Source: Roseibium denhamense
GTDB lineage: Bacteria; Pseudomonadota; Alphaproteobacteria; Rhizobiales; Stappiaceae
DNA length: 59,299 nt
NCBI RefSeq assembly: GCF_009711415.1
Contig: NZ_SMLZ01000088.1
Span: 1-59,299, forward strand
Direction of reading: 5' to 3'
Shown here in pieces: positions 48,745-58,712 of this stretch. The notes under the pieces are model-generated. The model was not told the DNA's origin, did no database searches, and saw only the letters and a list, made by a program, of their open reading frames with translations. Made by a program: the position numbers and the translations under genes. Numbering within the stretch: position 1 is the first letter of the stretch; each line of letters begins with the position of its first letter.

Positions 48745-49605
48745 ATGTCCGAGTTTGTCACCCTCTTTGAAATGGGCCCGCGGGACGGGCTGCAGAACGA
48801 AAAGACCTTCGTTCCAACCGAAAAAAAGATCGAGTTGGTGGATATGCTCTCGGCATGCGGGTTTCGCAAAATCGAGGTCACCAGTTTTGTTAGCCCCAAA
48901 TGGGTGCCGCAGATGGCGGATGCCGGGGACGTCATGGACGGCATCTACCGGCACCCTGCGGTCGTCTATTCCGTCCTGACACCGAACGTGAAGGGGTACA
49001 CTGCCGCGCGGCGGGCGTCCGCTGACGAAGTCGCCATATTCGGATCTGCTTCGGAAGGCTTTTCGAAGAAGAACATCAATTGCTCGGTGGCGGAAAGTAT
49101 CGAACGCTTCAAACCGCTCCTGGAAAAAGCCGCCGAAGACGCAATGCCCGTGCGCGGTTATGTTTCCTGCGTCACCGACTGCCCGTATGACGGCCCCACC
49201 CCTCCAGACAAAGTTGCAGAGGTTGCCGGGAGCCTGCTTGAACTCGGCTGCTATGAAATTTCACTTGGGGACACGATCGGCGCTGCCGTGCCTGAAACGC
49301 TTGCCCCGATGCTGGACGCAGTCTTGTCCGTTGTTCCGGCCGCAAAGCTTGCCGGGCATTACCATGACACCAAAGGCCGCGCACTGGACAATATCGAACT
49401 GAGTCTCGAAAGAGGCCTGCGCACCTTCGACAGCGCAATCGGCGGCCTCGGCGGCTGCCCCTATGCGCCCGGCGCCAAAGGCAATGTTGCAACCGAAGCG
49501 GTGGTGGATCTGATGCAGCGCAAGGGATTTGACACCGGATTGAACGCCACACAACTGCTAGAGGCCGCATCATTTGCCAAGAGCCTCCGGAGTGCCCCCC
49601 AATGA
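48745..49605 (+). CDS. Hydroxymethylglutaryl-CoA lyase
   Basis: Splits HMG-CoA into acetyl-CoA and acetoacetate, the last step of leucine breakdown. FEMGPRDGLQNEK is the N-terminal barrel motif, LAGHYHDTKGRALDNI supplies the metal histidines, and GLGGCPYAPGAKGNVATE holds the catalytic cysteine. The 286-residue length is standard. It follows a 105-base gap after the ligase and overlaps the hydratase gene by ATGA. Confidence 0.96.
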   Translation: MSEFVTLFEMGPRDGLQNEKTFVPTEKKIELVDMLSACGFRKIEVTSFVSPKWVPQMADAGDVMDGIYRHPAVVYSVLTPNVKGYTAARRASADEVAIFGSASEGFSKKNINCSVAESIERFKPLLEKAAEDAMPVRGYVSCVTDCPYDGPTPPDKVAEVAGSLLELGCYEISLGDTIGAAVPETLAPMLDAVLSVVPAAKLAGHYHDTKGRALDNIELSLERGLRTFDSAIGGLGGCPYAPGAKGNVATEAVVDLMQRKGFDTGLNATQLLEAASFAKSLRSAPQ

Positions 49606-50390
49606 GTTACGCCACCATAAGCCTGACGTCCGACGAACGCGGTGTTGCCACCCTGACACTGAACCGGCCCGACAAACACAATGCCCTGTCTGCCTTGATG
49701 ATTTCCGAGCTGACGGAGGCAGCTCAGGCGCTTGGCCGCGATGAGACTGTACGGGTGGTTGTCTTGACCGGCGCCGGCTCGAGTTTTTGCGCTGGCGGTG
49801 ACCTGGAATGGATGCGGGAGCAGTTTCAGGCGAGCCGCACGACCCGCATGAGCGAAGCCCGGAAGCTCGCGGCCATGCTTCAGGCGCTGAATGAAATGCC
49901 CAAGCCGTTGATCGGCCGTGTTCAAGGGCAGGCATTCGGCGGAGGAATCGGCATGATGAGTGTCTGCGACACAGTCGTCGCGGTCGATACGGCCAAGTTT
50001 GGTCTCACGGAGGTCCGTCTCGGACTAATCCCCGCAACAATCAGCCCTTATGTGCTGGCACGCATGGGTGAAGGCAAGGCCCGGCGCGTTTTCATGTCGG
50101 CCCGGATTTTTGGCACCGAAGAAGCGAGAGAAATGGACCTCATTGCCAAAGCCGTTTCCGGGGCAGACATGGATGCGGCCATTGAAGCGGAAATCAAACC
50201 CTATCTCGGTGCGGCACCAGCGGCAGTCGCTGCGGCCAAGGCACTGGCGCGTTCCTTAGGCCCTGCCATCACCGCAGAGGTCATTGACGACACGATCCGC
50301 CAACTGGCTGATGCGTGGGAGACCCCGGAAGCGCAGGAAGGCATCTCCGCATTTTTCGAAAAACGGAAGCCGTCCTGGGTCGCACAATGA
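49602..50390 (+). CDS. Methylglutaconyl-CoA hydratase (enoyl-CoA hydratase family)
   Basis: Crotonase-fold enzyme of 262 residues. The oxyanion pair lies in FCAGGDLEWMR and GQAFGGGIGMMSVCD. The operon context points to hydration of 3-methylglutaconyl-CoA to HMG-CoA, one step before the lyase encoded immediately upstream. Last gene of the leucine operon; isovaleryl-CoA dehydrogenase (liuA) is not in the window. Confidence 0.92.
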   Translation: MSYATISLTSDERGVATLTLNRPDKHNALSALMISELTEAAQALGRDETVRVVVLTGAGSSFCAGGDLEWMREQFQASRTTRMSEARKLAAMLQALNEMPKPLIGRVQGQAFGGGIGMMSVCDTVVAVDTAKFGLTEVRLGLIPATISPYVLARMGEGKARRVFMSARIFGTEEAREMDLIAKAVSGADMDAAIEAEIKPYLGAAPAAVAAAKALARSLGPAITAEVIDDTIRQLADAWETPEAQEGISAFFEKRKPSWVAQ

Positions 50391-50453
50391 CAGATGTTCC
50401 CTGCTGTCCTACGAAATGCAATTGACTGCGGAAGGTGGGTTTAGAACCGTGGA

Positions 50454-51278
50454 TCAGCCGTTTGGATTGCGGCGGGCATGTTCGATCAGAGCGGCTATCC
50501 GGGCAACTTGAAGCTGCTCTTCATGAACCGGCGGTTTGGGCGGCCCGCCATACATGCGCTCGCGGCGCTGGCGGATCTTCTTGCGCTGGTATTCACTAAT
50601 CCCGTCGGGAAGCTCGAGACCGGCACGGTCCATCGCGATCAGAACCCGCTGCAGGTCAGGGATCAGTTCGGACGAGATGGTAAAGGTCACGCCATCGTTT
50701 CTGACGAACACCATGGTTTTGGTGGTTTCAGACCCATTCAGCAATGTTGCCTTCCGCCGCCCCAGCGAACCAATGGTCGCTTGAAACCAGGCGGCAAGAC
50801 CCGGTGCCTGCCAGGTCCTGATCTTGACGCCGCTGAGTTCCTCATAGGTGACACGAACCCTCAGTGAGAACTGAGTGAACTCGAACCCGTTGTTGAAAAA
50901 CCGAACCCATGAGGTCAATTGACGGACGGAGATCGAAAAAAGCACAAGGGAGAAGCATGCCGGAACAAGGCAGAACAATGCTGCCAGCGCTAAGGCCCCG
51001 GTGCTGAGCGTCATGCCGAGGATCGCGAGCGGAAAGAACACAAGGCCTATAAAGAAACCAATCATGTCAATGACCATGACCGGCGGCTGGGACACCGGCC
51101 GGATCGCACCGGACGGGACAACCGGATAGGGCATCGCTGAATAAATTCCAACGGCGGCGGCAATGCACAAGATGCTGCTGATGGCAGACATGAAGGCAAA
51201 CCAGCCAACAATGCCGGCGACCGCCAGACACAGCGGAAGAAGTCTGCGAACAAATTCGAGTCTGGCCGCCTTACCCAC
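50454..51278 (-). CDS. Hypothetical membrane protein
   Basis: A 274-residue protein with four N-terminal membrane helices in two pairs (LCLAVAGIVGWFAFMSAISS onward, then MIGFFIGLVFFPLAILGMTL onward). A cytosolic part of about 150 residues follows with a PH-like pattern (NGFEFTQFSLRVRVTYEELS) and a basic C-terminal region YQRKKIRQRRERM. I do not recognise a named family. I prefer a GTG start at 51278 behind TTGGAG; a TTG at 51290 is possible. Confidence 0.7.
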   Translation of the reverse strand: MGKAARLEFVRRLLPLCLAVAGIVGWFAFMSAISSILCIAAAVGIYSAMPYPVVPSGAIRPVSQPPVMVIDMIGFFIGLVFFPLAILGMTLSTGALALAALFCLVPACFSLVLFSISVRQLTSWVRFFNNGFEFTQFSLRVRVTYEELSGVKIRTWQAPGLAAWFQATIGSLGRRKATLLNGSETTKTMVFVRNDGVTFTISSELIPDLQRVLIAMDRAGLELPDGISEYQRKKIRQRRERMYGGPPKPPVHEEQLQVARIAALIEHARRNPNG

Positions 51279-51473
51279 GCTTTGCTCCAAGCTGCTGATG
51301 GACGGTACCGGCCCTTGCGGACAGCCTTTTGCGATTCATCGTATTGAATCAAGAGACAGCTGGATAATCAAGCAAAGCTGCCGGAAATCCAAAATCAATG
51401 TAACCAGCAGGCGAACGCAGCTGATCAAACTTTCGGGAAAAAGTGCTGCAATACCTGCCGCGAGGGAAGACCT

Positions 51474-52283
51474 TTAAGAGGCCTTCTTGTCCCGGGCAAG
51501 GAAGCTGAACATGTCCCGGACCTTGCCGAACTTCGGCGCATTGATATCCAGATATTCATGCATGATCGTATCAATGTCTTGCGGCGTGAAAGGCTTCTTT
51601 AAAAAGCCGGAGATCCCGACAAAGGCCGCGGAGCGCTCCAGGTAGGTCGTTTCGTTGGTCGACATCATGTAAATGCCGATCTTGCTGGACAGATCGCGGA
51701 TGGAGCCTGCGAGCTCAATTCCATCGACACCGGGCATGTGAAAATCGGTCAGCACGATCTTGAACTTTCCCGTAGACAAGGCCCGCAGCGCCGCCTGAGC
51801 GCTGTCGGCCTCGGCAATTTCAAAATCAAATCGGCTGTTCTCCAGGATCTTCCGCGTGAGTTTCCGCATCGTGGCTGAATCGTCGACGATCAGGATTGGA
51901 TAAGATGTGGTCATCACCATGTAGGTGGCAACGATGTCCGCCACGTCTTCGGTCCGGAATGGCTTTTGCAGGAAATGATAGGCGCCGAAGTGCTTCAGCA
52001 TGGCCTCCGCGCGCTCATCCATGTTGCTGGAGATCACGACCGCAAGGCAATCGGTCGACTTGGTCTCGCGCATGGCAGCAACGACATCCGGGCCTTTAAG
52101 GCCAGGCATGTTGATGTCGATGAAGGCAATATCAATTTGCTTTTTCTTCAGAATATCGAGCGCAGCACGGCCATTATCGACATTGTCGATTTCAATGTAC
52201 CGCTTGTTCCGGTGAACCTTGATACCGTCATTTACAACTTCGCGGGCCACGCCACTGTCATCGGCGACCAACACGCGGATCAT
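51474..52283 (-). CDS. Response regulator with two receiver domains
   Basis: A 269-residue protein made of two CheY-like receiver domains and no output domain. The first has the phospho-acceptor D56 in FIDINMP and the conserved lysine in LQKPF. The second begins LIVDDSATMRKL, with acceptor D180 in LTDFHMPG and lysine in LKKPF. Such tandem receivers act in chemotaxis or phosphorelay by protein contact. It is not linked to a kinase gene here. The ATG at 52283 is preferred to a TTG at 52295. Confidence 0.92.
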   Translation of the reverse strand: MIRVLVADDSGVAREVVNDGIKVHRNKRYIEIDNVDNGRAALDILKKKQIDIAFIDINMPGLKGPDVVAAMRETKSTDCLAVVISSNMDERAEAMLKHFGAYHFLQKPFRTEDVADIVATYMVMTTSYPILIVDDSATMRKLTRKILENSRFDFEIAEADSAQAALRALSTGKFKIVLTDFHMPGVDGIELAGSIRDLSSKIGIYMMSTNETTYLERSAAFVGISGFLKKPFTPQDIDTIMHEYLDINAPKFGKVRDMFSFLARDKKAS

Positions 52284-52648
52284 TTTATGTATCAATTCGC
52301 ACTTCCTTCTCGCGCTGCCTTACGCCTGAAGCACGTTAACAATTACCATTCAACTTCCTAAACAATTGTATACGCAGCAATGTCAAGTTTAACTCTATGC
52401 AATTTTTGCAAGAACTTGATTCAACAAAAATTTAAAATGTGAAACATCAAATATAGAAATGAGAAATATTTATTTATGCCATTCACGGTTGAGTTTTTGG
52501 CGAAATCCGCGCGCCCATACATGCTTCAAACACCCAACCACCTGCGCATACCGGGTGTGTTGGTTTTGCGGCAGACGGAAGATCCATTATCCGCTTAACG
52601 CTGAAAAGGCCCGGAAAGAAACAACGATTTGATTTTGCAGGAGAAGAA
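52284..52648. other. AT-rich intergenic region
   Basis: About 365 bases with no gene I can support. Bases 52330-52500 are clearly richer in A and T than the rest of the window, with runs such as AATATTTATTTATG. The region holds the leader of the leftward response regulator gene and borders a tRNA gene. No repeat, attachment-site duplication or terminator stands out. Confidence 0.45.
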
Positions 52649-52724
52649 TGGTGCCGCTGATAGGACTCGAACCTACGACCCCATCATTACGAATGACGTG
52701 CTCTACCAACTGAGCTACAGCGGC
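52649..52724 (-). tRNA. tRNA-Thr (CGT anticodon)
   Basis: Complete 76-base cloverleaf with encoded CCA (complement of 52649-52651). The acceptor stem GCCGCTG pairs with CAGCGGC. The D-arm is AGCTCAGTTGGTAGAGC, the anticodon loop TTCGTAA gives CGT (reads ACG), and the T-arm contains GGTTCGAGTCC. Confidence 0.96.
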
Positions 52725-52819
52725 CTAACCAGACGCAGGGCACTACTATCGCCCTACTATATTTCATGCGCCGCCGACAACGGTTTGGCATCGAACGTCA
52801 ATCTCTAGCGGACCCGCTA

Positions 52820-52858
52820 ATTACGAATGACGTGCTCTACCAGCTGAGCTACAGCAGC
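52820..52858 (-). pseudogene. Truncated 5' copy of tRNA-Thr(CGT)
   Basis: These 39 bases match the 5' half of the intact tRNA-Thr (52686-52724) with two differences, covering acceptor 5' strand, D-arm and anticodon loop. The 3' strand of the anticodon stem, the T-arm and the acceptor 3' strand are missing, so it cannot fold as a tRNA. It is a relic of duplication or recombination 134 bases upstream of the functional gene. Confidence 0.85.
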
Positions 52859-53076
52859 AATTGGGCGCGGCCCTCAAAACATACCGGGACAGGCGCCGAT
52901 CAAGTGGAGCGGTAATTACCGGAGCTTGGCGGCAGATGCAAGTGGTTTGCCGCCGCCTTTTCCATCGCCGCACGCACCCGCCATATGGGCTGTTTTCAGC
53001 ACCAACGGCAGATGTCGACCAATCTTTGCCACCGCTCCAAGCAAGGTCACGCGAATGTCCGGTGGAAACGTGCAGA

Positions 53077-54954
53077 TCAATTGAAAAAGCGCGGGCGGTT
53101 GCTCTTTTTCTCCTGTTCTCCATCATCCTCGTCCGTACCGGGATCATCCGGCATGCGGGACAATGCAAATGTAATCGGCTTGTCGTCGTCCTTGGAAGCC
53201 CCGTTCGCACCGGCCCCTTCTCCGTGAGCGGGCTCTGCCGGTTTTTGGTCAGCTTTCTCGGCCGGCACTTCAGGTGCTGCACCCGTTTCAGGCGGCTTGC
53301 TCCCGATGCCTTCGGTTTTGGGCTCCGGCTTGCCTGCTGCCACAACATCGTCCTTATCCGGAAGGTCATGAAGCGGCGGCGCGTACTTCACGTCCTCCGT
53401 GGTTCCTTCATATCCCTCTTTCACACTGCTAACCGTCACCTTTTTCTGCGTTTCCAATGGCTCCGGTGCAGCGGGGGCTGCCTCTTTCTCCTGAGCTGGC
53501 TCAACGTCGGCGGTGGCAACATCCGTCTCTGCCTTTGCGGCTGGCTCGGCATCGGCTTTGGCCACCGGGGCGCTTTGAACTTCCGGTTCCGCTTCCTGTG
53601 CCGGAGCACTTACCGGCGGGAGCACCGGCGCATCGAACATGCTGTCTTCCAGAACATCACCGGACTCATCATCCAGGGTGGACGGCGTTACCCATTGGAA
53701 TGCATCAATCCGCCCGGTTACGGGAGACACCGCCTGCCAGTCGGCGGAGACAATCCCGTCGGCAACCCAGGCCTTGTCCTGAGGCGCTCGAACCGCTCTT
53801 GCCAGCCAATCGCGGATGCGTCCCTTGTCCCCTGTCTCCGCATCTTCAACTTCCGCCATCAGCAGGAAGGCCGAACGTGTCGACTCGGATTGCAACACTT
53901 TCTTGAGTTGCGCACGCGCTTCGTCAAACTCCCGCGCTTCCAAGGCTGCGCGCGCAATAGCGACAGCCCCTTCTGAAGTGTTGGCCCGTTGCGCCGACAA
54001 GGATTTAACGCGCTTCAACCGGTCAACCGCAGAATCGCCCGTCCGTACATGCGCATATGTCTCGGCAAGGTCAGGATGCGGGGCCAAGCGCCAGGTCGCC
54101 TCCAGCACCTTGGACGCCTTGCGGATATCACCCCGGCGGGTGGCAAGACGTGACGCCGTCACTGCGGCGGGGACAAGATCCAGAGCAAGGCCATGGGCTT
54201 CCTTGGCCAGAGCATAGGCCCGGTCAGGGTTGCCGTCTTCAAGGTCCTGCGCCAAAGCGGTCAAAATCACAGCCCGTTGACGCCGGTAGGTTTTTTTATC
54301 GAGCATCTTGGAAGCATAGTTGCGCTCAAGAGACTTGAGCGCCTCGTCCCAATTGTGGGCAACGGCCTGATAGCCAAGCACCGCTTTTCCGGCCCATTCC
54401 AGCCCGGGCTGGGTCTTGACCGCCTCTTCGGCGTAGTGCCGGGCCGCCAAAGGTTCCTTATGCCGTTCTGCTTCAACAAACAGGCCATGCAAACCAAGAG
54501 CCTTTGTTGCCGGATCATCAAGCATCGCTTCGAACCGTTCGCGCGCCTCGCTGTCTTTGCCCGCCAGCTGGGCCGTTTGTGCCAGCAAAAGCTTCGCCGC
54601 CGGTTCTTCGGAAAGAAGCCGGTCCGCATCCAGAGCATAACGGCGTGCGAGTTTCGCGTTTCCAGTGCCAAGTGCGATCAGACCGTGAGACAAAGCTGTG
54701 TAGCCTTTGTCCTTGCGGCGGCGCTGAAAAAAGCGGCTGGCGATCTGCGGCGACTTTAAAACAACCCGGATCACCCAAACGGCCAGGAGGAAAACAACCA
54801 GCAGGACACCGGCGACAATCGCGGCAACCACCGGCGTCTGCTCCCAGACATATCCGTTCCAGCTTACGGAAACAGTGCCCGGCAGGTCTGCCATCCAGGC
54901 AAAACCGATCGAAAGAAGGAACAGCGCCGCAACAATAAGGAGGATGCGGATCAT
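53077..54954 (-). CDS. hemY: HemY-like inner-membrane protein (heme block)
   Basis: A 625-residue protein. Two N-terminal membrane helices (IRILLIVAALFLLSIGFAW and VVAAIVAGVLLVVFLLAVWV) precede the HemY_N domain and a long array of TPR-like helices up to about 420. The tail of about 200 residues is a low-complexity Glu/Pro/Ala linker. Despite its name this HemY type is not protoporphyrinogen oxidase; it probably scaffolds late heme synthesis. The ATG at 54954 has GGAG upstream. It ends the hemC-hemD-mitofilin-hemY block. Confidence 0.9.
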   Translation of the reverse strand: MIRILLIVAALFLLSIGFAWMADLPGTVSVSWNGYVWEQTPVVAAIVAGVLLVVFLLAVWVIRVVLKSPQIASRFFQRRRKDKGYTALSHGLIALGTGNAKLARRYALDADRLLSEEPAAKLLLAQTAQLAGKDSEARERFEAMLDDPATKALGLHGLFVEAERHKEPLAARHYAEEAVKTQPGLEWAGKAVLGYQAVAHNWDEALKSLERNYASKMLDKKTYRRQRAVILTALAQDLEDGNPDRAYALAKEAHGLALDLVPAAVTASRLATRRGDIRKASKVLEATWRLAPHPDLAETYAHVRTGDSAVDRLKRVKSLSAQRANTSEGAVAIARAALEAREFDEARAQLKKVLQSESTRSAFLLMAEVEDAETGDKGRIRDWLARAVRAPQDKAWVADGIVSADWQAVSPVTGRIDAFQWVTPSTLDDESGDVLEDSMFDAPVLPPVSAPAQEAEPEVQSAPVAKADAEPAAKAETDVATADVEPAQEKEAAPAAPEPLETQKKVTVSSVKEGYEGTTEDVKYAPPLHDLPDKDDVVAAGKPEPKTEGIGSKPPETGAAPEVPAEKADQKPAEPAHGEGAGANGASKDDDKPITFALSRMPDDPGTDEDDGEQEKKSNRPRFFN

Positions 54955-55039
54955 GTTTGTCGCTCCATGCATGGCCGGACATCACCGGCGCTCGCTATTG
55001 GGACCCGGACGGATTTCCGGGCAGGTCTGGTTTTACCGG

Positions 55040-56898
55040 TCAACTGTCTTTGGCCGACAGGGCAGTTAGAACTTCCTGGGATGCCTGATCCGTCAGAGTA
55101 TCCACGGCCACGCGTGCCCGCGCCCGCGTCACCCAGTCAGAAGCTGCTGCCTGCGCGGATTCTGGAAGCGAATCATAGGCTGTAATCGCCTCTTGAAGCT
55201 TGCCCGACGACACCGCGTTTTCCATGCGGCGCAGAACAGCCTCAGGCCCCGTCCCATCGGCATCCCCAGGGCCGCGCACTGCAACAAGCGAGCGGGCGCT
55301 GGCCAGGAAGCTGTCCAGCACATCGCCGGACCGGTCGGGCTCAGAGAACGTCTGGTAAACCTGACGGGCAACAGCTGGGAACTGAGCAATAAGGACGGAG
55401 ACCGGTTCGACGCCGGTTTTCGCATGGGCTTCCAGTGCCTGCAGATCGATATCGGACGGCAGGCCGGCTTTGACCGCCGCCAGCTCTGTTTCGTACGGCC
55501 GTCCGGAATCAACGGCAGACTTGAGGGCTGAAACCGAGAGCGCGCGCGCAGCAACTTCCCGGGCCGTGGCATCGCCCATGGTCGCCTCGACCTGTCCCAA
55601 ACGGTCGGACAACGATTCAATTCAGCCCGAATATCTTCCAGAGCCGCGCTATTGGCAGATCCGACCGATTGGATATCGGCGGACAGGCTGGACAACGTCT
55701 CGGTCGCCCGCGCCTGACTGTCTGCGAGGGTCTTCAAAGACACATCGGAGGTGGACACTGCTGTCTGAGCCGCCTTGGCCGTCGCCTCCGTGTTCGAAAG
55801 CTGGTTTTGCATGTCAGACAGGGTCGTCTTGATGCTGGCGAGCTCGCTTTCAAGCCCGCTCAAACTTCCAGAGAGCTTTTCCGCCGCACCAGACGTCGTT
55901 GAGCTGTCATCTTCGAGTTTGGCTATGCGCGTCTCAAGCGGCTGAAGGTCGACCGGCGCCCCGCCGCCGTCACCGGTGCCGCCAGCTGCCATGTCACTGC
56001 GCAGTCCGTCAAACTCCTGTTTGAGGCTGTCGACAGCGGCAGACAAGCCGCTGGACGCATCCGATCCCGCATCGGCAATCTGCGCCTCAAGAGCAGTCAC
56101 TTTGCTTTCCAGTGCCGAAACGGCGTTGGCCGCGTCCTGGTTAGAAACCGCCGAACTCACCGTTCCAAGCTCTGTCTCCAAAGCCGCAATCTTGCGCTCG
56201 GCCGCGGACAGGGCCTGCGCCACTTCCTGGTTTTGCTCCGGGCTCAGCTTGATGAGGCCGGCCTGGTAGAGACCAAAGCCACCGCCCAGGACGATGATCC
56301 CGCCGATCACGGCTGCAATGAGAACGCCAAAAGCCCCGACGCCGCCTTTGTCCTCGGATGCCGGAGGATTGGAGAAAGTGCTGGAACCAGATGAGCGCGT
56401 AGCAGATCCGGTGGTGCTGGTGCGCGCCGATGCGGCGGACGTGCCGGTCTGGCTTGAACTGGACGAGGCCGATGCCGGGCTGGAGCTGCTGGCGCCCGGT
56501 TTGGCCGAAGAAGATGACGATGAGGACGCGTATTTTCCAGCCGATGCGCTTCCGCTTTTGTCGGCGGTGGCTTTCGGGTCTGTGGAGGAGCTGCTTTTGG
56601 AAGCGCTCGTCTCCGCTGACGCGCTTGAGGTTGAGGTGGATGACGCTGACCGGCTGCCCGACCCCGGGACACTGCTGGATGCAGAACCCGATCTGGTTGG
56701 CGAGGCTGATGTTTTGCTTGACCCAGGCCCCGTGGATCCTGCGCCCTTGTCACCGACTTTTTCGGCGGTCAGATCAATCGTGACCGGCTTCTTGCCGCCA
56801 CTCGCAGGTGTAGAAGATGAAGACGCACCCGGCTTGTCTTTCGAACCGGTTCCCCCAGGCGAACCCGTTCCACCAGAGGATTTGTTGTCCGATGCCAT
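55040..56898 (-). pseudogene. Mitofilin-like (COG4223) membrane protein, frame broken by a missing base
   Basis: Homologue of the mitochondrial inner-membrane organiser mitofilin, normally between hemD and hemY. A Ser/Thr/Gly-rich cytosolic stretch of about 190 residues precedes one membrane helix (GAFGVLIAAVIGGIIVLGGG) and a long coiled coil. Near plus position 55618 the frame changes: LEDIRAEL continues in another frame as SLSDRLGQVEATMGDATARE to the stop at 55040. Adding one base (TTGGAA instead of TTGAA on the minus strand) restores about 619 residues. The start follows AGGAGGAG. A sequencing indel is likely. Confidence 0.85.
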
Positions 56899-57019
56899 CT
56901 GCTCTCCTCCTGAACCTCTTTTGGTTCCAAGACATTCACTATACACACCTCTTCGCCGAGCGGTACCGTCACGTCGAAGAGAATTGCGCGCTGCAAAAGA
57001 ACGACTCCCCCGGAACCGG

Positions 57020-57736
57020 TTAACACTTCCCTAACACCAGGTCCAACAGCGCGTCTTCACGGGGATGCGGTGAAATCTTCAGGTGAGCCACATCGGAAAG
57101 CGGCGCGCCGGCCCTTGTTGAAAGGGCGTAAACCGGAAGCTTGCCAATGCCATACGTGCCTTTTGATTGACTTAGGGCGCTCGCGAAGGCCTCAGACGTG
57201 CGCCTGGAATAAACAAGAACACCGTCATAGATCCCGCCCGACAGATTTGTCAGGATTTCGGCCGGAAGCGTGGGTACGGTCACCATTCGGTAGGTCTCAA
57301 CAGTTTGGCAGGGTATCCCTTCTACCTGAAGAAGCCCGGCAAGGTCGCCCGCGCGGTCTTGTGCGGCAAAATAAAGCACCTGCTGCACGGCAAAGTCATC
57401 CGCAGCTTGCAAGATCGTTCGTGCGAGCGCGGTGAGATCCCCATTTGCAGACAGAACCGTTTGATAGCCGGCCTCCCGGCAGGCATTCGCGGTCGCATCA
57501 CCAACCGCAAAAACAGGATACTGCCGCAGATGTCCGGCGCGGGCTGCACCGTTCAACGCATATACGGCCCTTTGGCTGCTGAAGGCCAAAGCTGTCCCTT
57601 GTCCAGCGTCTGGCAGTTCAAATGGGATCGGCTCCGCGCTCAACATCGGAGCCTCATCGGCCTCATGTCCCCTGCCTCTCAGAATATCGGCCGTCTTGCG
57701 GCATTCTGGTTGCGGCCGGGTGATCAGAAACCGCAT
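57020..57736 (-). CDS. hemD: Uroporphyrinogen-III synthase
   Basis: Closes hydroxymethylbilane into uroporphyrinogen III with inversion of ring D. This family is poorly conserved, but the N-terminal MRFLITRPQPECRKTADIL, the FSSQRAVYALN segment and the 238-residue length fit. It begins six bases after hemC, its usual partner, which supports the call strongly. Confidence 0.93.
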   Translation of the reverse strand: MRFLITRPQPECRKTADILRGRGHEADEAPMLSAEPIPFELPDAGQGTALAFSSQRAVYALNGAARAGHLRQYPVFAVGDATANACREAGYQTVLSANGDLTALARTILQAADDFAVQQVLYFAAQDRAGDLAGLLQVEGIPCQTVETYRMVTVPTLPAEILTNLSGGIYDGVLVYSRRTSEAFASALSQSKGTYGIGKLPVYALSTRAGAPLSDVAHLKISPHPREDALLDLVLGKC

Positions 57737-57742
57737 GAACGC

Positions 57743-58669
57743 CTAGTGCTCCGCAAAAAGATCTGCTGGCATTTGCGCCTTCAGTTCCTGCCCGATCGCT
57801 TCGCCAATTGCGACGGCATCGGCGGCCGGTCCCGTCCGTTCTGCTTCATACATCTCAGTCCCATCAGGCCGCAGCACGGCCCCCTTGAAACGCAAGGTGC
57901 CGTTTTCAAGGACGGCCAAGCCGCCAATCGGAGTGCGGCAGGAGCCGTCCAGCACAGCCAGGAAGGCCCGTTCCGCATCAAGGCGGATCTGCGTTTCCGG
58001 ATCGTGAATTGCCGCAAGCATCTGCAAGACCGCTGTGTCTCCACTGCGGCTCTCGATGCAAATCGCGCCTTGCCCGACCGCTGGCAAAAACTGGTCGGTC
58101 TCAAGATAGCTTGTGATCTCGCCTTCCAGTCCGAGCCGCTTCAAGCCAGCCGCCGCCAGCAGGGTTGCATCGACTTCGCCTTCTGCAAGCTTCCGCATAC
58201 GGGTCTGAAGATTTCCCCGGTACATGACAACTTCGATATCCGGGCGAAGGCGCCGGATCATGGCCTGACGTCTCAATGAGCTGGAACCGACAACGGCGCC
58301 ATGCGGCAAATCGGTCAGGGTCCGGGCTTTGGGAGAGAGAAACGCATCCCGGACATCCTCCCTTGGAAGAAAAGCGGTCAGCTCCAAGCCATCCGGCAGC
58401 ACGGTCGGCATGTCTTTGGACGAATGAACGGCGATATCGATGCTCTTGTCGAGCAACGCTTCCTCAATTTCTTTCGTGAACAGCCCTTTGCCGCCAACTT
58501 CCGACAGCGGACGGTCCTGGATCCGGTCTCCGGATGTCTTGATGACAACAATTTCAAAGGCGTCATCCGAAAGACCGTGGGCGGCCTTCAGCCGGTCGCG
58601 GGTTTCTTCGGCCTGTGCCAAAGCAAGGGCGCTTCCCCGGGTGCCAATGCGCAAAGGATTTGGTTGCAA
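57743..58669 (-). CDS. hemC: Hydroxymethylbilane synthase (porphobilinogen deaminase)
   Basis: Joins four porphobilinogen units into a linear tetrapyrrole. [15 protein letters not shown] opens the protein, and C244 in [10 protein letters not shown] holds the dipyrromethane cofactor. I prefer a TTG start at 58669 behind GGACGG, giving 308 residues and the normal N-terminus. ATG codons at 58714 and 58723 are also in frame, but would place a strong hairpin (58690-58712) inside the coding region and add unconserved residues. Confidence 0.94.
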   Translation of the reverse strand: MQPNPLRIGTRGSALALAQAEETRDRLKAAHGLSDDAFEIVVIKTSGDRIQDRPLSEVGGKGLFTKEIEEALLDKSIDIAVHSSKDMPTVLPDGLELTAFLPREDVRDAFLSPKARTLTDLPHGAVVGSSSLRRQAMIRRLRPDIEVVMYRGNLQTRMRKLAEGEVDATLLAAAGLKRLGLEGEITSYLETDQFLPAVGQGAICIESRSGDTAVLQMLAAIHDPETQIRLDAERAFLAVLDGSCRTPIGGLAVLENGTLRFKGAVLRPDGTEMYEAERTGPAADAVAIGEAIGQELKAQMPADLFAEH

Positions 58670-58689
58670 GATTACCGTCCAGAATATGC

Positions 58690-58712
58690 GCCCGGGCCTG
58701 TTTCGCCCGGGC
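58690..58712 (-). promoter_or_regulatory. Strong hairpin in the hemC leader
   Basis: Two copies of GCCCGGGC separated by seven bases form a stable stem-loop just upstream of the preferred hemC start. It could slow initiation or be a relic terminator; there is no T run. Confidence 0.4.

Noticed and set aside
52820..52858. Second functional tRNA-Thr
   Set aside because: The T-arm, 3' acceptor strand and proper anticodon stem are absent.
52284..53076. Integrated mobile element at the tRNA
   Set aside because: No integrase, transposase or direct repeat flanking a cargo region was seen, and neighbouring genes are core genes.
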